From: Actinomycetes bacterium
Lineage (GTDB): Bacteria > Actinomycetota > Actinomycetes > Streptosporangiales > Streptosporangiaceae
DNA length: 5,476 nucleotides
Assembly (NCBI GenBank): GCA_025964635.1
Contig: JAOPYP010000494.1
Coordinates: 1 to 5,476, forward strand
Reading direction: 5' to 3'
A program made the translations under genes and the position numbers. Under the pieces are notes generated by a model, which saw nothing but the letters and a program-made list of their open reading frames with translations, ran no database searches and was not told the DNA's origin. Of the stretch, positions 1 through 4,384 are shown piece by piece. The stretch's first letter is position 1; the number at the start of each line of letters is the position of its first letter.

Positions 1-24
1 CAGCCAGGTCGCGGTGATCAGCAC
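1..24 (-). CDS. Possible 5' end of a minus-strand gene (partial, product unknown)
   Basis: Read on the minus strand, a GTG at 24-22 opens a frame of eight codons, V/M-L-I-T-A-T-W-L, before the window edge. A GGGGGAG stretch (complement of 31-37) sits 6 nt upstream of that GTG and could act as a ribosome binding site. The short hydrophobic beginning looks like the first strand of a soluble enzyme, but eight residues identify nothing. The gene would diverge from the VOC gene at 244. The alternative is that the edge is intergenic or belongs to another gene. Confidence 0.22.
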
Positions 25-243
25 GGTGCGCTCCCCCGGCGGTCCACGCGCCCCCGGCCCCCCACGTCGTCCATGGGTACGAGTAGATGGCCCGCCCGGG
101 GCCGGCCGCAAGGGTGCGGGGACGAGCCGTCCCCGGTGGGCACCCCCACCGGTGACGGCGTGGTGGCATCCCGCCGGAGCGGCCGCCCACGACATGTCGG
201 CCGCTACGGCGCGGCCCACCGCCGCTCCTGACACCATGGAACG

Positions 244-645
244 GTGATCGGACGTCTCCACCACGTTATCGTGGACTGCCCCGACCCGGCCGCCCTGGCC
301 GCGTTCTACTCCGAGCTGCTCGGGCTGCCCATCACCTGGCAGGAGGACGACTTCGCCGTCGTCTCTGTCAACGACACGACCTCGGGGATCGGCTTCCAGC
401 GGGCCGGGGGCTTCCAGCCGCCGCAGTGGCCGGACCCGGCCCGGCCGCAGCAGATGCACTTCGACGTCATGGTCGATGACGTTGAGGCCGCCGGGCCGCG
501 CGTGCTGGCGCTGGGCGCCCGGCGGCTGCCCGGAGCGGACAGCGACTCAGCCGTGTACGCCGACCCGGCCGGCCATCCGTTCTGCCTCATCCCCCGCCCC
601 CACTGGGCTGCGCCCATCGGGGCTGCGCCCACGGGGGCTGAGTGA
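244..645 (+). CDS. VOC superfamily (glyoxalase/bleomycin-resistance fold) protein
   Basis: This 133-aa protein is one VOC module of normal length, most like the Glyoxalase_6 type of actinobacteria. It has two beta-alpha-beta-beta-beta halves: residues 5-27 (LHHVIVDCPDP... AFYSELLG) open the first, and residues 71-80 (MHFDVMVDDV) open the second, which closes with YADPAGHPFCL at 105-115. His7 and His72 occupy the usual metal-ligand positions. The end of the second half lacks the common closing Glu, so metal binding and catalysis are uncertain. The family covers lyases, dioxygenases and drug-binding proteins, and the substrate cannot be told. GTG244 is the only usable start, because an in-frame TGA lies at 229-231 and no other start codon follows it. 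There is no good Shine-Dalgarno. CACCAT at 232-237 lies 6 nt before the GTG and may be the -10 of a leaderless transcript. The last 12 codons are a short GAAP-type repeat outside the fold. Confidence 0.9.
   Translation: MIGRLHHVIVDCPDPAALAAFYSELLGLPITWQEDDFAVVSVNDTTSGIGFQRAGGFQPPQWPDPARPQQMHFDVMVDDVEAAGPRVLALGARRLPGADSDSAVYADPAGHPFCLIPRPHWAAPIGAAPTGAE
605..642 (+). repeat. 15-bp tandem repeat, about 2.5 copies, in the 3' end of the VOC gene
   Basis: GGGCTGCGCCCATCG (605-619) is followed by GGGCTGCGCCCACGG (620-634) and the partial GGGCTGAG (635-642). The period is five codons, so the copies stay in frame and encode a low-complexity tail, (W)AAPIGAAPTGAE, just before the stop. This looks like replication slippage that lengthened the C-terminus. 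Confidence 0.8.
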
Positions 646-680
646 GGGATCGTGCCCTCCCCTGGTACCGGCCCGGGCCG

Positions 681-693
681 TAGAGTGTGCCCA
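681..693 (+). promoter_or_regulatory. Candidate -10 element of a leaderless promoter for the DUF1707 gene
   Basis: TAGAGT at 681-686 fits the actinobacterial -10 pattern TANNNT. Six bases separate it from the ATG at 693, which places the expected transcription start on the A of the start codon. No Shine-Dalgarno lies upstream of this ATG, which agrees with a leaderless mRNA. I see no clear -35 hexamer. Confidence 0.45.
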
Positions 694-1370
694 TGACGGG
701 CGAATTGCGGCCGGCCGACCACAGCGAGAACCCGGTCCCCCGCGGTGAGCTGCGGGTCTCGTACGAGGACCGGGACCGCGTGGCCGAGGAGCTGCGGGTG
801 GCCGCCGGTGACGGCAGGCTGACCGCGGAGGAACTCGATCAGCGCCTGGAGGTGGCGCTGACCGCGCGCACCTACGCCGAGCTCGCCTCGGTCACGAGGG
901 ACCTGCCGTCCGCCGCCGGGACCGTGCTGGGCGCCCCGGCCCCCAAAGACGTGGTCCGCATCGACTCCCAGTCCTCCAGCGTGGAGCGCACCGGGCCGTG
1001 GCTCGTCCCGCGCCGGATGGAGGTCCGGGTCAAGAGCGGCCACGTGACGCTGGACTTCACCGAGGCGGTCATCACGCAGCCGGTGCTGCCCATCGACGCC
1101 GAGGTGGGCTCCGGGATGCTCACGCTGGTCATCAAGCCCGGCATCGTGGTCGACATGGACGACGTGACGGTCCGCAGCGGCAGGCTGGAGGTCAGGGCAC
1201 CCTGGGGCCTGGACGCCTCCGTACTGCGGATCCAGGTGTCCGGCAAGGTCGGAAGCGGCATCATCACCGCCCGGCCGCGGCGGGCACCGCGCGCTCCGCG
1301 GCCACCCCGTCGGACGTTCTGGCAGTGGCTGACCCGCCAGCCCCGGCCGCGCCCGGCCATCGGGCGCTGA
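693..1370 (+). CDS. DUF1707 (SHOCT-like) domain protein
   Basis: This 225-aa protein begins with a hydrophilic 17-residue leader. A DUF1707 domain follows at about residues 19-71; its core RVSYEDRDRVAEELRVAAGD, followed by GRLTAEELDQRLEVALTART and a final DLP, is the family hallmark. The domain is a short helical module of actinobacteria with no firmly known function. Residues 87-193 are a run of alternating hydrophobic and polar beta strands with recurring V/R-x-G turns, like the beta-rich domains often attached to DUF1707. The last 30 residues are basic and rich in Pro, Arg and Trp (PPRRTFWQWL) and might touch nucleic acid or membrane surface. There is no transmembrane segment or signal peptide. 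I chose ATG693 over the in-frame GTG at 687 because the -10 hexamer TAGAGT ends at 686. The gene stops 6 bp before the convergent LysR gene. Confidence 0.88.
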   Translation: MTGELRPADHSENPVPRGELRVSYEDRDRVAEELRVAAGDGRLTAEELDQRLEVALTARTYAELASVTRDLPSAAGTVLGAPAPKDVVRIDSQSSSVERTGPWLVPRRMEVRVKSGHVTLDFTEAVITQPVLPIDAEVGSGMLTLVIKPGIVVDMDDVTVRSGRLEVRAPWGLDASVLRIQVSGKVGSGIITARPRRAPRAPRPPRRTFWQWLTRQPRPRPAIGR

Positions 1371-1371
1371 C

Positions 1372-1385
1372 CCCGGCTACCCGGG
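1372..1385. terminator. Weak hairpin between the convergent DUF1707 and LysR genes
   Basis: CCCGG (1372-1376) and CCGGG (1381-1385) can pair around a 4-base loop that covers most of the LysR stop codon. It is the only dyad at this convergent junction and could serve both directions. It has a 5-bp stem and no T-tract, so it is a candidate only. Confidence 0.2.
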
Positions 1386-2267
1386 CGGCCGGCGGGTGAA
1401 GGCCTGGCGGCTGTGCACCAGGAGTTCCCGCAGGGCCGGGCTCTTACCTGGCGCCCAGATCAGGGCGAGCAGCGACGGGATCACGATGTCCTCGATGGCC
1501 ACGGCGGTCAGCTGGCCGGAGAATCCGGCCGCCATGGTCTCGGAGAGAATGGCCACGCCCAGCCCGCGCCCGGCCAGGTCAGCGACCGCGCCCGGCGCAG
1601 TGGCCTGGAGCGCGATATCTGGCCGCCGGCCCTGGGCGGCGCAGGACTGATCGAACACGGCTCGTACCCCGGTGCCCGCGGGCAGGCTGACGATCGGGTA
1701 CCCGGTGACCTCGGCCAGGGTGGCCGCGCCCCGGCCCGCGAGCGGATGGCCGGGAGGCACCGCGGCCACGAGGCCCTCGCTGACGATGGTGAGCGCATCC
1801 AGGCCCCCGGGAGGGGCACCGGCCGCGCCGATGAGAGCCAGGTCGGCCGCGCCGGTCCGGACGCGCTCGATCAGCCAGTCGGAGTTGCCTTCCAGCAGCG
1901 CGATCTCGATGCCCGGATGGGCGAGGTGGAACGCGGCGAGGGCGTCGAACAGCGGGGTGACGGTGCAGGCCGTCACCATCCCGACCACGATTCGGCCGGA
2001 GAGCAGCCCGGTCACCTCGTCCACCGCCTGCCGGACCGCGGCTGCGGCCGCGAGCGCGGCCCGGGCGTGCGGCAGCGCCGCCGCCCCGGCCCCGGTCAGC
2101 GTGGCCACCCGGCCCGACCGGTCGATCAGGGGCGCGCCCAGGTCCCGCTCGAGCTGGCGGATCTGCGCGCTGACCCCGGACTGGCTGACGTGCACGCGCT
2201 CCGCGGCGCGGGTGAAGTTCGCGTCCTCTGCGACCGCGACGAAGTACTCCAGCTGCCTCAGTTCCAT
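1377..2267 (-). CDS. LysR-family transcriptional regulator
   Basis: The product is a 296-aa DNA-binding regulator of standard LysR length. Residues 1-60 form the winged helix-turn-helix: MELRQLEYFVAVAEDANFTR leads into AAERVHVSQSGVSAQIRQLE and then LGAPLIDRSGR..TLTGAG, all at family-typical positions. A linker helix (about 62-90) leads to the periplasmic-binding-like effector domain, whose first strand is GRIVVGMVTA (91-100). Its second lobe covers about residues 163-265, and the HPLAGRG motif is at 174-180. The effector is unknown. The ATG has no Shine-Dalgarno. A TAGAAT hexamer (complement of 2276-2281) lies 8 nt upstream, consistent with a leaderless or nearly leaderless mRNA, and overlaps a LysR-type dyad, which suggests autoregulation. 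The gene diverges from the SnoaL-like gene at 2430, the most likely target. A long plus-strand open frame over it is antisense. Confidence 0.95.
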   Translation of the reverse strand: MELRQLEYFVAVAEDANFTRAAERVHVSQSGVSAQIRQLERDLGAPLIDRSGRVATLTGAGAAALPHARAALAAAAAVRQAVDEVTGLLSGRIVVGMVTACTVTPLFDALAAFHLAHPGIEIALLEGNSDWLIERVRTGAADLALIGAAGAPPGGLDALTIVSEGLVAAVPPGHPLAGRGAATLAEVTGYPIVSLPAGTGVRAVFDQSCAAQGRRPDIALQATAPGAVADLAGRGLGVAILSETMAAGFSGQLTAVAIEDIVIPSLLALIWAPGKSPALRELLVHSRQAFTRRPPG

Positions 2268-2275
2268 AACCAGTG

Positions 2276-2291
2276 ATTCTAGTTATAAGAA
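2276..2291 (-). promoter_or_regulatory. Candidate LysR box overlapping the -10 of the LysR gene
   Basis: The dyad TTCT-N7-AGAA occupies 2277-2291 and contains T2278-N11-A2290, the classical LysR-type binding pattern. On the minus strand TAGAAT (complement of 2276-2281) is a good -10 hexamer 8 nt before the LysR ATG. A protein bound to the dyad would therefore cover the regulator's own promoter. A second, overlapping dyad, TAGTT (2280-2284) and AACTA (2293-2297), lies in the same patch. The patch (about 2268-2320) is strikingly AT-rich compared with the rest of the window. I could not assign a confident -10/-35 pair for the divergent plus-strand gene. Confidence 0.5.
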
Positions 2292-2317
2292 AAACTATCT
2301 GTTGGACTTCTCATCTA

Positions 2318-2340
2318 GTACTGGCCAGGCTGGGCAGTAC
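2318..2340. repeat. Inverted repeat in the LysR/SnoaL intergenic region
   Basis: GTACTG (2318-2323) and CAGTAC (2335-2340) form an inverted repeat with an 11-bp spacer, about one or two helical turns from the LysR-type dyad. It could be a second, activation-side regulator site for the plus-strand gene at 2430, but six-base arms can arise by chance. Confidence 0.25.
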
Positions 2341-2372
2341 AGAACGGGAGGACGAGCGGACCGGCCCACGGT

Positions 2373-2421
2373 CCGCGGAACTGCCGGCCACGCGGTCACG
2401 CGGTCACGCGGGCCGCGGAAC
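2373..2421 (+). repeat. Tandem 8-bp repeat flanked by 9-bp direct repeats upstream of the SnoaL-like gene
   Basis: CCACGCGG (2388-2395), TCACGCGG (2396-2403) and TCACGCGG (2404-2411) are three head-to-tail copies. They lie between two exact copies of CCGCGGAAC (2373-2381 and 2413-2421) spaced 40 bp apart. All sit in the presumed 5' leader of the gene at 2430, ending right at its ribosome binding site. They may be simple slippage products or affect leader structure. Confidence 0.6.
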
Positions 2422-2429
2422 GGAGGGTC

Positions 2430-2792
2430 ATGCCTGCCCAGGAGAAAGCCAGCCAGCCGGAAGATCTCACCCGGCTCTTCGTGGAACGCGCCAACGCCGG
2501 TGACGCGGCCGGGATCGCCGCGCTCTATGAGCCCGGCGCGGTGATGGCCTATCCGCCGGGCGGCCAGACGACTGGCCGCGAGGCGATCCGCGCCCTGTGG
2601 GAGAAGGTGCTGGCCAACCCGCCGCGCTTCGAGCCGGAGCCGCCGCTGCCCACCCTGGTCAGCGGCGACATCGCGCTCACCGCCACCGTGGCCCGCGACG
2701 GCACCGGGGTCCGGGTGCAGGTGGCCCGCCGGCAGCCGGGCGGGACCTGGCTCCGCCTGATCGACCAGCCCGAGCTCAGCCCGGAGTCCTGA
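2430..2792 (+). CDS. SnoaL-like / NTF2-family protein
   Basis: This 120-aa protein has the size and pattern of the single-domain NTF2-like (SnoaL, SgcJ/EcaC, DUF4440) fold. The first helix, EDLTRLFVERANAGDAAGIA (residues 11-30), is followed by ALYEPGAVMAYPPG and the helix TGREAIRALWEKVLA (48-62). The closing strands are LVSGDIALTATVARDG and VRVQVARRQPGGTWLRLIDQ. Members are cone-shaped barrels used as isomerases, cyclases, hydratases or small-molecule binders; nothing here fixes the reaction. The start is ATG2430, with GGAGGG at 2422-2427 only two bases upstream, so the spacing is short but the sequence is strong. It is divergent from the LysR gene and is its probable target. No other plus-strand gene follows closely enough to make an operon certain; the next coding start is 193 bp on. 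Confidence 0.87.
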   Translation: MPAQEKASQPEDLTRLFVERANAGDAAGIAALYEPGAVMAYPPGGQTTGREAIRALWEKVLANPPRFEPEPPLPTLVSGDIALTATVARDGTGVRVQVARRQPGGTWLRLIDQPELSPES

Positions 2793-2866
2793 CCGGCACG
2801 AGCTCACTACGGCGCCCGCCAGCGAGCGCAGCGCGACCGGGCCGGGGCGTCCGGGCGGGGATCCCG

Positions 2867-2945
2867 GTGTTACCCTGGGCGGCGACCCCCCGGTGGTACA
2901 CCCCCAGTGTTCCCGGGCGGCGTATCCCCAGTGTTCGCCGGGTGG
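2867..2945 (+). repeat. Three degenerate GTGTT..CC.GGGYGG repeats upstream of the thioesterase gene
   Basis: GTGTTACCCTGGGCGG (2867-2882), GTGTTCCCGGGCGG (2907-2920) and GTGTTCGCCGGGTGG (2931-2945) share the pattern GTGTT, a C-rich stretch, then GGGYGG. The last two also share a longer block: CCCCAGTGTTC occurs at 2902-2912 and 2926-2936, 24 bp apart. The first copy contains TACCCT (2871-2876), which fits the -10 pattern TANNNT. They lie 41 to 119 bp before the start at 2986 and could be binding sites for a regulator of that gene, or a decayed tandem repeat. Confidence 0.45.
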
Positions 2946-2985
2946 TCATGCGGCCGTCAGCTGGGCCTGCCACACTCGGCGGCCC

Positions 2986-4383
2986 ATGGACCTCACCGCG
3001 CTGGCGCGCTCCCTGCTCCAACCGGTGCCGGCTCACGGCGCCGCCGGGCTGGAGGTGCTGCGCGCGGCCGACGGCGCCGCGGAAGTCGCGCTGCTCACCC
3101 AGCCTGCGCTCACCAACGTCATCGGCTCGCTGCATTCCAGCGGCCTGATCACGCTGGCCGACGCGGCCGGCCTGGCGGCTATCATCGCCGCCTGCGAGGC
3201 GGAGGACGAGATGCGCGGTGTGCTCCCGCTCGGCGCGACCGCGACGCTGGAGTTCCGGGCGCCCGCCCACGGCCGCCTGGTCGCCTCCTGCCGCCTCGGG
3301 GAGGCGGCGCGGCAGGCGCTGCGGCCGGTGCTGTCCGGGGCGCAGAAGAGGGCCCGGATCAGCACCGTGGCCGAGATCACCGACGAGGCGCACGCGCTCG
3401 TGTGCCGGGGCACGTTCGACTGGAGCGTCCGCCGCCTGGAGCGCTTACCCGCTGAACGTGTCCGGGTCCGGGCCGGTGCGCTGGTCCTTGTTCAGCGCGC
3501 TGATCGCCTCGACGTCCTCGCCGGACAGCTCGAAGTCGAAGATGGCCAGGTTCTCCCGGATCCGGGACGCCGTGACCGACTTCGGGAAGATGATGTCGCC
3601 GCGCTCGATGTGCCAGCGCAGCACGACCTGGGCGGGGGTCTTGCCGGCCCGCTCGGCGATCTCATTGATGGTGGGGTCGTCGAGCACCTCGCCCTGGGCG
3701 ATCGGCGACCAGCCTTCGATGGCGATCTGGTGCTCGGCGCAGAACCCGCGCACCCCGTCCTGGGTCAGGTACGGGTGGACCTCGATCTGGTTGACAGCCG
3801 GGGGGACCTCGGCCTCCGTGTGCAGCCGCCGGATGTGATGCGGCTGGAAGTTCGACACGCCGATCGACCGGGCCCGCCCGTCCCGGTAGAACTCCTCCAG
3901 CGTCTTCCAGGTGGATACGAAGTCGCCGTCGTACCGGGTGGGCAGCGGCCAGTGGATCAGGAACAGGTCCAGGTAGTCGAGCCCGAGCTCCTCCAGCGAC
4001 AGGTCGAACGCCACCCGGGCGTCGTCGGGGAGGTGCGCGTCGTTAGACAGCTTGCTGGTCACGAACAGGTCGGCGCGGTCCAGGCCCGACTTGGCGATGG
4101 CCGCACCGACCTCTTTCTCGTTGCCGTACATCTCGGCGGTGTCGATGTGCCGGTAGCCGGCCTGCAGTGCGGTGCTCACCGCCTCCACGGTGTCCTCCGG
4201 CTTGACCTGGAACACCCCGAAGCCGAACTGGGGGATGGTCCTGCCGTTGTTCAGCATGACGTCAGGTACTGGGTTCACCACGGATTCTCTCCTCCGGCGA
4301 TGTCAGATCGCTCGCTGTGCGTACCGTTCACCTCTGCCCCCTGCTCGCCGCTTCATCCCTCCCCCGATCCCACCACGGCCTGA
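2986..4383 (+). CDS. Hotdog-fold (PaaI/DUF4442-like) thioesterase domain; frame lacks a stop at the domain end
   Basis: The recognisable protein is residues 1 to about 152 (2986 to about 3441). It starts MDLTALARSLLQPVPAHGAA and contains the hotdog helix region NVIGSLHSSGLITLADAAGL (residues 44-63). The beta strands LGATATLEFRAP, GRLVASCRL, RISTVAEITD and ALVCRGTFDWSVRR follow, the last being a typical hotdog end. Such proteins hydrolyse acyl-CoA or acyl-carrier thioesters; the substrate is unknown. ATG2986 fits the domain start. An in-frame GTG at 2893 would add 31 residues of repeat-derived sequence. No Shine-Dalgarno is visible; CACACT at 2971-2976 might be a -10. No stop follows the domain: the frame runs to TGA 4381-4383 exactly antisense to the reductase, adding about 312 residues with no domain I recognise. 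I think this tail is not functional protein. A single missing base would give TGA at 3453-3455. The domain call is firm; the 3' end is doubtful. Confidence 0.68.
   Translation: MDLTALARSLLQPVPAHGAAGLEVLRAADGAAEVALLTQPALTNVIGSLHSSGLITLADAAGLAAIIAACEAEDEMRGVLPLGATATLEFRAPAHGRLVASCRLGEAARQALRPVLSGAQKRARISTVAEITDEAHALVCRGTFDWSVRRLERLPAERVRVRAGALVLVQRADRLDVLAGQLEVEDGQVLPDPGRRDRLREDDVAALDVPAQHDLGGGLAGPLGDLIDGGVVEHLALGDRRPAFDGDLVLGAEPAHPVLGQVRVDLDLVDSRGDLGLRVQPPDVMRLEVRHADRPGPPVPVELLQRLPGGYEVAVVPGGQRPVDQEQVQVVEPELLQRQVERHPGVVGEVRVVRQLAGHEQVGAVQARLGDGRTDLFLVAVHLGGVDVPVAGLQCGAHRLHGVLRLDLEHPEAELGDGPAVVQHDVRYWVHHGFSPPAMSDRSLCVPFTSAPCSPLHPSPDPTTA
3445..4281 (-). CDS. Aldo/keto reductase (AKR5-like, 2,5-diketogluconate reductase type)
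   Basis: The product is a complete 278-aa NADPH-dependent reductase of aldehydes or ketones, a single-domain TIM barrel acting in the cytoplasm. The catalytic tetrad is intact: Asp47 in GYRHIDTAEMYGNE, Tyr52 in the same signature, Lys77 in VTSKLS and His110 in LIHWPLP. Other family landmarks are IGVSNFQPHHI (140-150), VNQIEVHPYL (163-172), GWSPIAQGE (190-198) and the cofactor motif IFPKSVTASRIRENLAIFDF (231-250), with Lys234, Ser235 and Arg240 expected to hold the NADPH 2'-phosphate. The end, RTGPDPDTFSG, is the usual C-terminus. The start GTG (4281-4279) follows GGAGGAG (complement of 4289-4295) by 7 nt, a strong ribosome binding site. The TAA stop lies directly against the end of the thioesterase domain on the other strand. 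It shares about 100 bp of upstream DNA with the divergent PHP gene. The physiological substrate is not known. Confidence 0.96.
   Translation of the reverse strand: MVNPVPDVMLNNGRTIPQFGFGVFQVKPEDTVEAVSTALQAGYRHIDTAEMYGNEKEVGAAIAKSGLDRADLFVTSKLSNDAHLPDDARVAFDLSLEELGLDYLDLFLIHWPLPTRYDGDFVSTWKTLEEFYRDGRARSIGVSNFQPHHIRRLHTEAEVPPAVNQIEVHPYLTQDGVRGFCAEHQIAIEGWSPIAQGEVLDDPTINEIAERAGKTPAQVVLRWHIERGDIIFPKSVTASRIRENLAIFDFELSGEDVEAISALNKDQRTGPDPDTFSG
4289..4295 (-). promoter_or_regulatory. Ribosome binding site of the aldo/keto reductase gene
   Basis: GGAGGAG on the minus strand lies 7 nt before GTG 4281-4279 and 10 nt before a second in-frame GTG at 4278. The spacing favours the first GTG. It is the best Shine-Dalgarno in the window. 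Confidence 0.75.
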
Positions 4384-4384
4384 C

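Noticed and set aside
14..247. Plus-strand open frame of 77 codons before the VOC gene
   Set aside because: Pro/Gly/Arg-rich sequence without any domain pattern or ribosome binding site; it overlaps the GTG start of the VOC gene and looks like chance GC-rich open frame.
306..1043. Minus-strand open frame of 245 codons
   Set aside because: It is antisense to the VOC and DUF1707 genes, both recognised by family motifs, and its translation is low-complexity Gly/Arg/Pro/Ala.
872..1360. Minus-strand open frame of 162 codons opposite the DUF1707 gene
   Set aside because: Antisense by-product: Ser/Thr/Arg-rich with no fold, whereas the plus strand encodes a recognisable protein.
1413..2276. Plus-strand open frame of 287 codons over the LysR gene
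   Set aside because: The minus strand has a full LysR protein with intact helix-turn-helix; the plus translation is Arg/Gly/Asp-rich noise.
2858..2865. GGGATCCC palindrome and nearby GC-rich dyads after the SnoaL-like gene as a terminator
   Set aside because: A perfect palindrome without a loop and without a T-tract; at this GC content such short dyads are expected by chance.
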